Origin: Cyanobacteria bacterium REEB417
GTDB taxonomy: Bacteria > Cyanobacteriota > Cyanobacteriia > PCC-6307 > Cyanobiaceae
DNA length: 64,000 nucleotides
Direction: 5' to 3'
NCBI GenBank assembly: GCA_018970945.1
Contig: JAGWVJ010000003.1
Location: 1 to 64,000, forward strand
The notes under the pieces were generated by a model, which made no database searches, was not told the DNA's origin, and saw only the letters and a list, made by a program, of their open reading frames with translations. Positions 39,279 through 47,399 of the stretch are shown here, in pieces. Position 1 is the stretch's first letter; each line of letters opens with the position of its first letter. A program made the translations under genes and the position numbers.

Positions 39279-39926
39279 GTGACTCATCTGTTGTTGACGA
39301 CTGGCCAGCAGCCGTATGTGGCCGACCCTCCGGCGATCGAACAGCTGGCCTCTGGACTAGGGCCCAATGGCTTGCCCTACAGCCTGCCGATTCACCCGAA
39401 TCTGGTGCACCTGACGATTGGTCTGTTCGTAATTGCGATCGCCTTTGACATCGCTGGTGCCCTCTATCCGATCGAAAAGCGGGTGTTCCGCTTCCTGGCC
39501 CTGCCGATCACCCGGGCCGGCTTTCACGATGTGGGCTGGTACAACCTGCTGGCTTGTGCCGTGGCCACCTTCTTCACCGTGGCCGCCGGTTTCTACGAAA
39601 TGCTTCTGGCCCAACCGATCCCGGGTGTGACGAGCACCATCGGTTTGCAGAGCATGCAGACGATGCTCTGGCACGGGGTTGGCGGCGTCGCCATTCTTCT
39701 GGTGATTATCGCCATGACTGTGTGGCGTGGTTATCAGCGTTTTCGTTGGCGTCGCGACATGGGGCGACAGGTCCAGTGGCTCTACTTGCTTGTGGGCCTC
39801 GTTTTGTTTTTGGTGATCGGCCTGCACGGCACTCTCGGTGCTGAGCTGGCTGGTGAGTTCGGAGTGCACGTGACTGCCGATCAACTGCTCGCTTCCGGTG
39901 CCAATCTCAAGGAGGCTCTGCCATGA
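39279..39926 (+). CDS. DUF2231 membrane protein, second of pair
   Basis: The 215-residue protein has four hydrophobic segments and the motif LPIHPNLVHLTIGLFVIAIA in sequence, a second DUF2231 copy related to its upstream neighbour, with a longer C-terminal part (AGEFGVHVTADQL). GTG 39279 is preferred because GGGAG sits 8 bases upstream; GTG 39261 is possible. The stop overlaps the subunit II start by 4 bases. It may assist quinone or haem handling for the oxidase (inference). Confidence 0.82.
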   Translation: MTHLLLTTGQQPYVADPPAIEQLASGLGPNGLPYSLPIHPNLVHLTIGLFVIAIAFDIAGALYPIEKRVFRFLALPITRAGFHDVGWYNLLACAVATFFTVAAGFYEMLLAQPIPGVTSTIGLQSMQTMLWHGVGGVAILLVIIAMTVWRGYQRFRWRRDMGRQVQWLYLLVGLVLFLVIGLHGTLGAELAGEFGVHVTADQLLASGANLKEALP

Positions 39927-40867
39927 CCAGTGCGTCGCCACAGAAACCGCGTTTCACACTGCTGTCGATGCTCGGCCTGGCGCTTTTGGTGCTTGTGCTG
40001 GTCGCCCTGAGCTGGTGGATGGGCCAGCAGGCTTACCATTGGTTGCCGGTGCAGGCATCGACAGCTGCACCGTTGGTGGATGGCCTGTTCAGTTTTGAAA
40101 CCGCTGTCGGCACCTTTGTGTTTGGCGGTGTCGTGGCGGTGATGATCTGGGTTGTGCTGATGCACCGGGCCGAGAAATACGACGAGACCGACGCCGAGCC
40201 GATCGAGGGCAATACCAAGCTTGAAGTGATCTGGACGGCCATTCCATTTGTGCTGGTGATGGCGATTGCGGTGTATGCCATCCGGGTCAACACCAGCCTG
40301 GGGGTCTTGGGTCCGATGGAGCACATTCATCAAGACAATCCTGCGGAGGAGATTGGGGGGTATCCCGGCGACCGCTTGCCGGCAGAAGCCATCGAGGTGG
40401 TTGCTCGCCAATGGTCGTGGGAATTCCGCTATCCAGCTGCCAATGTCTCTTCTACTGAGCTGCACCTGGCAGTGGATGAGCCCGTCACCTTCCGGTTGGT
40501 GTCGGAAGATGTCCTGCACGGATTCTTTGTTCCCGCCTTCCGTCTGAAGCAGGACGTTGTCCCTGGGCGGGCAATCAACTTCAACCTGACGCCAACCCGT
40601 GAGGGTCGCTATCGCCTTCGAGACTCCCAGTTCAGCGGTACTTGGTTTGCAGCCAATCAGGCTGATGTTGTTGTCGAAAGCGGCGATGCCCATGCTGCCT
40701 GGTTGAAGCAGGCAGAAAAACTTCCGCTTCAGAGTGGCATCAGTGATGCGGTTGATGAATACGCCGCGCGCGCCAAAAAAGCCAATCCCGGCTGGGCCAC
40801 CGTGCCGCCTGCTCCACCCCCTCAGGTCAATGTGCCTGGTTCTAACAACCTCCCCCATGACGCCTGA
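39923..40867 (+). CDS. ctaCII: Haem-copper oxidase subunit II lacking CuA (ARTO-type CtaC)
   Basis: The 314-residue protein has two helices (about 13-31 and 63-80, with a further hydrophobic stretch at 105-121) and a C-terminal cupredoxin domain. It keeps QWSWEFRYP and DVLHGFFVPAFRLKQDVVPG in sequence (His199). The loop that should be C-x-E-x-C-x3-H-x2-M reads DSQFSGTWFAAN (234-245): Cys to Asp234 and Ser238, Glu to Gln236, His to Phe242, Met to Asn245. All CuA ligands there are gone, so cytochrome c is an unlikely donor and quinol is probable, as proposed for cyanobacterial ARTO. Confidence 0.9.
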   Translation: MTSASPQKPRFTLLSMLGLALLVLVLVALSWWMGQQAYHWLPVQASTAAPLVDGLFSFETAVGTFVFGGVVAVMIWVVLMHRAEKYDETDAEPIEGNTKLEVIWTAIPFVLVMAIAVYAIRVNTSLGVLGPMEHIHQDNPAEEIGGYPGDRLPAEAIEVVARQWSWEFRYPAANVSSTELHLAVDEPVTFRLVSEDVLHGFFVPAFRLKQDVVPGRAINFNLTPTREGRYRLRDSQFSGTWFAANQADVVVESGDAHAAWLKQAEKLPLQSGISDAVDEYAARAKKANPGWATVPPAPPPQVNVPGSNNLPHDA

Positions 40868-40876
40868 GTAGATCCG

Positions 40877-42559
40877 ATGACACTTGCGACCTTCCCAGCC
40901 AGCGAACCCAAGCCGAGTTGGACCCGCTATTTCAGCTTCAATACTGACGCCAAGGTGATTGGTATTCAGTACATCGTGCTGGCGTTCTTCTTCTTCTTAA
41001 TCGGTGGCCTTTTGGCCATGATCATTCGCGGTGAGCTGATCACGCCTGAGGCCGATCTGGTCGATCGCACCGTGTACAACGGCATTTACACGATGCACGG
41101 AACAATCATGTTGTTCCTGTTCATTTTTCCAGTGCTTAATGGACTCAACAATTTGTTGATTCCGACGATGATCGGCGCGCCGGACATGGCCTTCCCCAGA
41201 CTCAATGCTGTCGCGTTCTGGCTGGTGCCGATCTTCGGAACCCTGCTGATCGCCAGTTTCTTTGTGCCCGGGGGTCCCGCCTATTCAGGTTGGTGGTCCT
41301 ATCCGCCGGTGAGCGTTCAGAACCCTCTGGGCCATCTGGTGAACGGTCAGGGCATGTGGCTGACTGCAGTCGCCCTCTCCGGTGTGTCTTCGATCATGGG
41401 GGCAGTCAATTTCGTCACCACGATCATTCGCATGCGGGCGCCTGGGATGACCTGGTTTCGGATGCCTGTGTTCTGCTGGACGGCACTGGCTGCCCAAAGC
41501 CTTCAGTTGATTGGTTTGCCTGCTCTCACGGGAGGCGCCATCATGCTGCTGTTTGACTTGGTCGCCGGCACCACGTTCTATGACCCTTCGGGTGGTGGAG
41601 ATCCGGTTCTCTATCAGCATTTTTTCTGGTTCTATTCCCACCCTGCGGTGTATGTGATCATCCTGCCGGTCTTCGGGATTTTCTCTGAACTCTTCCCCGT
41701 TTATGCCCGCAAGCCGTTGTTCGGCTATGTGTATGTTTCCTTAGCCTCGTTCATCATTGTAGGCCTTGGCTTGATCGTGTGGGTGCACCACTTCTTCACC
41801 AGTGGCGTTCCCCAATGGATGCGCAACCTGTTCATGGTTAACACCATGCTGATTTCGGTGCCTACAGGCGTCAAAGTTTTTGCCTGGTTAGGCACCCTGT
41901 GGCGAGGCAAGATTCGCTTGACCACCCCAATGCTCTTTTGCCTTGGCGGTCTGTTTAACTTTGTGTTTGCTGGCATCACCGGTGTAATGCTTGCGACAGT
42001 TCCAGTTGATATTCACGTCAGCAATACTTACTTTGTTGTGGGTCATTTCCATTATGTTATCTACGGTGCCGCTGTTATGGGAATTTTCGCGGCTATCTAT
42101 CACTGGTTCCCGAAATTCATCGGTCGCATGCCCTACGAGGGCCTAGGTAAGCTTCATTTTCTGCTCACATTCATCGGTGCCAACCTCAATTTCCTGCCAA
42201 TGCACCCTTTGGGGCTGATGGGAATGCCGAGGCGGGTGTCGAGCTATGACCCCGAGTTCGCATTCTGGAATGTGCTGGCCAGTCTGGGTGCCTTTCTGCT
42301 TGGGGTTTCGATCATTCCTTTTCTTCTGAACATGATCAGTTCCTGGATTCGTGGTCCCAAGTCCACGCACAATCCATGGAATGCCATCGGGCTGGAGTGG
42401 TTGTTGCCCTCACCACCGGCTGAGGACAATTTTGGAGAACACGTGCCGGTTGTGATCTCCAAGCCCTACGGCTATGGACTCGGTAAACCCCTTGTGGAAC
42501 ACCAAGCTGAGATTGAACAAGCCCTCACCGCTGCTGAACTTCAGGAGTCCTCGCGATGA
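40877..42559 (+). CDS. ctaDII: Haem-copper oxidase subunit I, A2 type (CtaD)
   Basis: The 560-residue protein has 12 helices with low-spin haem ligands His74 (TMHGTIM) and His392, high-spin His390 (VGHFHYV), and CuB ligands His255, His304 and His305. Lys333 (PTGVKVF) marks the K-channel, and Asp103 and Asn110 mark the D-channel entrance. The helix VI motif is YSHPAVY (253-259): the glutamate of GHPEVY is Ala257, as in A2-type oxidases. Tyr259, the cross-linked tyrosine, is kept. It follows subunit II by 9 bases. It reduces O2 to water and probably pumps protons. Confidence 0.94.
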   Translation: MTLATFPASEPKPSWTRYFSFNTDAKVIGIQYIVLAFFFFLIGGLLAMIIRGELITPEADLVDRTVYNGIYTMHGTIMLFLFIFPVLNGLNNLLIPTMIGAPDMAFPRLNAVAFWLVPIFGTLLIASFFVPGGPAYSGWWSYPPVSVQNPLGHLVNGQGMWLTAVALSGVSSIMGAVNFVTTIIRMRAPGMTWFRMPVFCWTALAAQSLQLIGLPALTGGAIMLLFDLVAGTTFYDPSGGGDPVLYQHFFWFYSHPAVYVIILPVFGIFSELFPVYARKPLFGYVYVSLASFIIVGLGLIVWVHHFFTSGVPQWMRNLFMVNTMLISVPTGVKVFAWLGTLWRGKIRLTTPMLFCLGGLFNFVFAGITGVMLATVPVDIHVSNTYFVVGHFHYVIYGAAVMGIFAAIYHWFPKFIGRMPYEGLGKLHFLLTFIGANLNFLPMHPLGLMGMPRRVSSYDPEFAFWNVLASLGAFLLGVSIIPFLLNMISSWIRGPKSTHNPWNAIGLEWLLPSPPAEDNFGEHVPVVISKPYGYGLGKPLVEHQAEIEQALTAAELQESSR

Positions 42560-43155
42560 CTACCGCTTACCCCACTCCGACTGAGCCGAAAGAACATACG
42601 GCTGAGCACGAGAAGCACAACCTCACTGGGTTCATCATCTTTCTCTGCTCAGAAAGTGTCATTTTTCTGGCCTTCTTCAGCGGATATGCGTTGCTCAAAA
42701 CCAGCGCGCTTGATTGGTTGCCGGCTGGTGTCGATGGGCTTGAATGGCAGATGCCACTGATCAACTCGGTGGTATTAGTGTCCAGCTCCGGAACCATCTA
42801 TCTTGCCGAGCGGGCCAAGGCAAGAGGAAGCATCTGGGGCTTTCGCGGTTTCTGGCTGCTGACCATGGCGCTTGGGTCCTATTTCCTCTATGGCCAGGCG
42901 GTGGAGTGGAGTGGTCTCGAGTTCGGCTTCACCTCTGGAACCTTTGGCGGCACGTTCTACCTGCTAACTGGATTCCATGGACTGCATGTCGCTACTGGGG
43001 TTGGCTTGATGACATTGATGCTGATCAAGTCATTCATTCCTGGCAATTACGACGGTGGTGAACAGGGCGTTGAGGCCACGTCACTGTTCTGGCACTTTGT
43101 CGATGTCATCTGGATCATCCTTTTTCTCCTCATCTACGTCTGGCAGCGGAGTTGA
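42556..43155 (+). CDS. ctaEII: Haem-copper oxidase subunit III (CtaE)
   Basis: The 199-residue protein has five hydrophobic segments and subunit III motifs (GFIIFLCSESVIFLAFFSGY in sequence, TGFHGLHVATGVGLM, SLFWHFVDVIWIILF). The usual acidic residue near the first helices is present as Glu in CSESV. It stabilises subunit I. The ATG overlaps the subunit I stop by 4 bases and its own stop lies 3 bases before the first GMC gene. Confidence 0.94.
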   Translation: MTTAYPTPTEPKEHTAEHEKHNLTGFIIFLCSESVIFLAFFSGYALLKTSALDWLPAGVDGLEWQMPLINSVVLVSSSGTIYLAERAKARGSIWGFRGFWLLTMALGSYFLYGQAVEWSGLEFGFTSGTFGGTFYLLTGFHGLHVATGVGLMTLMLIKSFIPGNYDGGEQGVEATSLFWHFVDVIWIILFLLIYVWQRS

Positions 43156-43158
43156 CCC

Positions 43159-44676
43159 ATGATCATTGATGACACCCATTACGACGTGATCGTCATCGGC
43201 AGCGGAGCTGCCGGTGCCACTGTCGCCAATAGCCTGGGCCAGCGCAGTTTCAAGGTGCTGTTGCTCGAGCGCGGTGGTGTGATGCCACTCGCTGATCAGA
43301 ATGTCGCTGATGTGGATTTGTTCCGTAAGGATCGTTATCACCCACCAGAGCAGTGGGTTGGAACCGATGGTGATCCCTTCTCGCCTCAAGCGATCTATGC
43401 CTTTGGTGGCAACACCAAGATCTGGGGAGGGGTACTCGAGCGCATGCGCGAGCGCGAGTTCGAGGGCCTCCATCTCCAGCAGGGGAAGGCACCGGCCTGG
43501 GGATTCAACTATGACGCCTTTGAACCTTGGTATGAGAAAGCCGAGGCGATGTATTGCGTTCACGGGGCCGCCGGTCTCGATCCTTCCGAACCCAAGCGGA
43601 GTGCACCCTATGGTTCTGCACCCAAGCCGGTGGAGCCGTTTCTCGATGAACTGCGTCAGGGACTCGAACGCCAGGGCGTGCATCCCTACCCTCTGCCGCT
43701 CACCTGGTCAGACTCGGCGGTAGATCCCAGTGGCGATGCCGAGTTGTTCGGGGTCGACCCTGCACGACGCTGCAGCACTCTGACGGTTCGCGGCGGTGCA
43801 ACGGTCACCCAGCTTCATGTCAATGCTGCTGGCACTGAAGTTCGTGGAGTCGAAGCTCAGATTGATGGTCAGCACTGGATGTTCACTGCCCACCAGGTGG
43901 TCTTGGCTGCCGGTGCTCTGAACACCCCGGCGATCTTGTTGCGTTCGGGTTGTGAACGCCATCCCCATGGCTTGGCCAATGGCTCGGATCAGGTCGGCCG
44001 CAACCTGATGAAGTTGCAGCAAACCTCGATCTTGCAGCTTGCTGCAGCGCCCAATTCTGGACGTTACGGTCGCTCCTTTGGCATCAATGATTTTCTCTGG
44101 GGCGACCAGAACGTCAGCTTCCCCCTCGGGGCGATTCAAAATGGGGGTGGCGTGCTGCAGGACGCCTTGTTTGCTGAGTCGCCCCCGGTGCTGTCATTGG
44201 TGACCAAATTGTTGCCCAACTTCAGTCTTGAGCAGCTCGCTTCCCGTTCGATCACTTGGTGGGCCAGCAGTGCTGTTCTGCCCCAGTCTCAGAACCGGAT
44301 CACCCTGCGTCAGGGGCGCATCCAGGTTAATTACACCCCCAATAACCGAGAGGCCCACGATCGCCTCGTCTACCGCTGGATCGATGTGCTGAAAGCCGTT
44401 GAGGCTGATCCCGCGTGTCAGGTCGTCAAGGCGGCTCCCACCCACCCGCGTGGTGAGGCTCCACTGTCTGCCATGGGATCTGCCTGCGGGACTTGTCGAA
44501 TGGGCGACAACCCCGCGACGTCCGTTGTTGATCTTGATGGCAGAAGCCACGAACTGACGAACCTGACGATTGCTGATGCCAGTGTGTTTCCGTCCTGTCC
44601 GATGATGGGATTCGGGCTCACAGTGATCGCCAACGCGCTGCGCATTGCCGATGCTGTGTCGAGCTCCCTGCAATGA
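43159..44676 (+). CDS. GMC-type flavoprotein with substituted catalytic residues
   Basis: The 505-residue protein has the FAD motif IGSGAAGA (13-20), a GGNTKIWGG active-site-cap motif, VVLAAGALNTPAILLRSG in sequence, and the GMC C-terminal region. The position of the catalytic His in the HxxGTC motif is Ser441 (SACGTCRMG), and the usual Asn-Pro is Gly484-Phe485. Both catalytic positions are therefore replaced while the FAD site is intact. It may be inactive, use other chemistry, or act as a partner of the second GMC protein. No signal peptide or TAT motif. It overlaps the glycosidase gene by 4 bases. Confidence 0.85.
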   Translation: MIIDDTHYDVIVIGSGAAGATVANSLGQRSFKVLLLERGGVMPLADQNVADVDLFRKDRYHPPEQWVGTDGDPFSPQAIYAFGGNTKIWGGVLERMREREFEGLHLQQGKAPAWGFNYDAFEPWYEKAEAMYCVHGAAGLDPSEPKRSAPYGSAPKPVEPFLDELRQGLERQGVHPYPLPLTWSDSAVDPSGDAELFGVDPARRCSTLTVRGGATVTQLHVNAAGTEVRGVEAQIDGQHWMFTAHQVVLAAGALNTPAILLRSGCERHPHGLANGSDQVGRNLMKLQQTSILQLAAAPNSGRYGRSFGINDFLWGDQNVSFPLGAIQNGGGVLQDALFAESPPVLSLVTKLLPNFSLEQLASRSITWWASSAVLPQSQNRITLRQGRIQVNYTPNNREAHDRLVYRWIDVLKAVEADPACQVVKAAPTHPRGEAPLSAMGSACGTCRMGDNPATSVVDLDGRSHELTNLTIADASVFPSCPMMGFGLTVIANALRIADAVSSSLQ

Positions 44677-47369
44677 CGGCGCCAACGCTGGCTTCATTGT
44701 CGAAGGGGCCCCAGTCAGAGGCTCCATCGGAACTCAGGCGTCTGGCCGAACGGGACCATGGTCATCGCGACTGGTCGTTGTGGGGGAGTTACCTGCCTGA
44801 GCGGCAATGGGGAACCGTTCGTGAGGATTACTCGGCCGATGGGGATGCGTGGCGTTCCTTTCCCCATGACCATGCCCGATCACGGGTGTATCGCTGGGGT
44901 GAGGATGGTTTGCTCGGCATCTGTGATCAACAGTGTCGGCTCTGCTTTTCGCTGGCGCTCTGGAATGGACAGGACCCGATCCTGAAGGAGCGTCCCTATG
45001 GCCTGAGCAATCCGGAAGGTAATCATGGTGAAGATGTCAAGGATTATTTCTTTCATTTGGCGAACACGCCAACCCACAGCTTCATGCGTGGGCTGTACAA
45101 GTATCCGCAGGCAACTTTTCCTTATCAGCAACTTGTTGATGAGAATGCCAGGCGTGGACGTGACCAGCCCGAATATGAGCTTGTCGATACGGGAATTTTT
45201 AATGAAAGCCGTTATTTCGACGTTTTCATTGAGTATGCGAAAGCCTCAGCCAGCGATCTGTTGATCAGCATCCGCGTCATCAATCGCGGTCCAGACCCGG
45301 CACCCCTGACTTTGCTGCCAACCCTGTGGATGCGCAACACCTGGAGTTGGGGGTATCCCGATGAGCGGCAATTGCCTATCCAATTGCAGGGTGACCGGCT
45401 CCAAACTTCTGATATCCCCTCGCTTGGTGTTTACACTCTGGAGTGTGAACAGCCGGGTGAGTGGTTGTTCACGGACAACGAGACCAATCAGGAGCGTCTC
45501 TATGGACAGCCCAATTTAACTCCTTATCAGAAAGATGGCTTTCATCGTTATCTGATTGACGGTGAGCAAGCGGCCATCAACCCCCAGCAACAGGGCACAA
45601 AGGCTGCTCGTCTGCTGCAGCGCATCCTGGCTGCCGGGGAAGAGTGGCAGGTTCGCCTGCGTCTACGCTCTGATGATCATGCTGCAACGCAAGCTTTTGG
45701 TCCCGATTTTGACCGGGTTCTTTCGGAGCGGGAGTGTGAATGGAAGGCCTTTATGGAACATACTGTTCCCAATCTCTCTGATGATGATCGGCTAATTCAT
45801 CATTCAGCCATTGCTGGTTTGTTCTGGGGCAAGAAGTATTACGGCTGGAGTGTGACCCGTTGGCTTGAAGGCGATCCAAACCAGCCGCCACCGCCGCCGA
45901 ATCGTTGGCAGACGGAAACTGCCCATTGGAGCCGGCTTCACGCCCACGACGTGATCTCGATGCCGGATTGCTGGGAGTATCCCTATTTCTGCCAATGGGA
46001 TCTGATGTTTCATGCGGTCGCCTTTGCGATCGTTGATCCACAGACTGCCAAACAGCAGTCGATGTTGTTGCGCACGCCGCACTACACGGCACCCAATGCT
46101 CAGACCCCGGCCTATGAGTGGGCGCTGTCAGACCCGAACCCGCCGATTGGGGCTTGGGCTGCGATGCGCATTTTCCAGATTGAGCGCAAGCAGTATGACC
46201 GAGCCGATCTTGCTTTTTTGCGCTCTGCATTGCGAAAACTGCTGCTTGAATACGGCTGGTGGGCCAACCGTAATGATCGCTCTGGCGACAATGTGTTTGA
46301 AGGCGGTTTTCTAGGGCTTGATAACATTGCAATCTTTGATCGCCGCTTTCACCTTGCTGACGGCAGTCGCATTGAGCAGTGTGATGGTACCGCCTGGATG
46401 GCGTCGTTGAGCCTGAACCTGTTGTCCATTGCTGTCGAACTATCGACTGAAGAGTCTGAGTATGCCGATCTTTGCGAGCGTTTTGTTTACGATTTCGTGC
46501 AGTTGGCGTTGACGCTGAACACGCCTGGCCAGAGGGGGTATGTGAATTGGGATGAGCAGGATGGTTTTTATTACGATGTCATCAAGCGGCCTGACGGCAG
46601 TACTGATTTTCTGCGGACACGTTCATTGACTGGCTTGATTCCGCTGCTCGCTGTAGCCAGTTTTGATGTTGAGACGGTTTCTAGGCTTCCGGTCCTTGAT
46701 GTTCTCAAGAGCATGCGTTGGTTCGTACATGAACGCACCACGCCAACCTGGTTGGCGGCAAACCTGGGCCAATGGCGCAATGACCGTTTGCTGTTCACCC
46801 TCGTTCCGGAGGACCGGCTGCGGCGCATCTGCGAGCGGCTGTTTGACGAGGATGAATTTCTTTCGCCCTACGGATTAAGGGCCCTATCGAAGGTCTATGG
46901 CGATAACCCCTATCAGTTCACAGAGGGCGGTGACCATGAGGTTCTGTCCTATTCACCTGCGGATAGTCCGGTGGCCATGTTTGGTGGGAATTCCAATTGG
47001 AGAGGCCCCGTGTGGATGCCGACCAATTTTCTGCTGATCGAATCTCTGCAGAAGTTTGCCCATTTCTATGGCGATAGCTTCAAGGTCGAATTCCCGACCC
47101 GATCGGGCAATTGGTTGAACCTCTGGGAGGTTTCCCTGGAGCTTGAGCGTCGCCTTGTTGGCATTTTCCGACGTGATGCCGATGGACGCCGCCCTTTCAA
47201 TGGTGATGTCGAGCTGTTTCAGCAGGATCCTCATTGGCGGGATCTGATCCAGTTCAATGAGTATTTTCACGGTGACAGTGGCCGGGGTATCGGTGCCTCG
47301 CATCAGACAGGTTGGACGGCCACAGTGGCCAAGATGATCAACCAGCTCAGCCGCTATCCGAGCGGGTAA
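44673..47369 (+). CDS. Large GH63/MGH1-like glycoside hydrolase
   Basis: The 898-residue protein resembles the GH63-related glucosidase family with an (alpha/alpha)6 barrel in the second half. Landmarks are LHHSAIAGLFWGKKYYGW-type HHSAIAGLFWGKKYY, VISMPDCWEYPYFCQWDLMF in sequence, EGGFLGLDNIAIFDR, QCDGTAWMA, GNSNWRGPVWMPTNF and HQTGWTATVAKMI. It starts with a beta-rich domain (ERDHGHRDWSLWGSYLPERQ in sequence). It should cleave an alpha-glycosidic bond; relatives act on mannosylglycerate, glucosylglycerate or oligosaccharides. No signal peptide, so it is probably cytoplasmic. It is bracketed by two GMC genes. Confidence 0.83.
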   Translation: MTAPTLASLSKGPQSEAPSELRRLAERDHGHRDWSLWGSYLPERQWGTVREDYSADGDAWRSFPHDHARSRVYRWGEDGLLGICDQQCRLCFSLALWNGQDPILKERPYGLSNPEGNHGEDVKDYFFHLANTPTHSFMRGLYKYPQATFPYQQLVDENARRGRDQPEYELVDTGIFNESRYFDVFIEYAKASASDLLISIRVINRGPDPAPLTLLPTLWMRNTWSWGYPDERQLPIQLQGDRLQTSDIPSLGVYTLECEQPGEWLFTDNETNQERLYGQPNLTPYQKDGFHRYLIDGEQAAINPQQQGTKAARLLQRILAAGEEWQVRLRLRSDDHAATQAFGPDFDRVLSERECEWKAFMEHTVPNLSDDDRLIHHSAIAGLFWGKKYYGWSVTRWLEGDPNQPPPPPNRWQTETAHWSRLHAHDVISMPDCWEYPYFCQWDLMFHAVAFAIVDPQTAKQQSMLLRTPHYTAPNAQTPAYEWALSDPNPPIGAWAAMRIFQIERKQYDRADLAFLRSALRKLLLEYGWWANRNDRSGDNVFEGGFLGLDNIAIFDRRFHLADGSRIEQCDGTAWMASLSLNLLSIAVELSTEESEYADLCERFVYDFVQLALTLNTPGQRGYVNWDEQDGFYYDVIKRPDGSTDFLRTRSLTGLIPLLAVASFDVETVSRLPVLDVLKSMRWFVHERTTPTWLAANLGQWRNDRLLFTLVPEDRLRRICERLFDEDEFLSPYGLRALSKVYGDNPYQFTEGGDHEVLSYSPADSPVAMFGGNSNWRGPVWMPTNFLLIESLQKFAHFYGDSFKVEFPTRSGNWLNLWEVSLELERRLVGIFRRDADGRRPFNGDVELFQQDPHWRDLIQFNEYFHGDSGRGIGASHQTGWTATVAKMINQLSRYPSG

Positions 47370-47399
47370 TCCAGTTCTTTCGAGCCTTTTTTGAATCCA

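Noticed and set aside
39923-43155. Ordinary cytochrome c oxidase (aa3, CuA-containing)
   Set aside because: All CuA ligands in the conserved loop of subunit II are replaced, so a standard cytochrome c oxidase call would be wrong.
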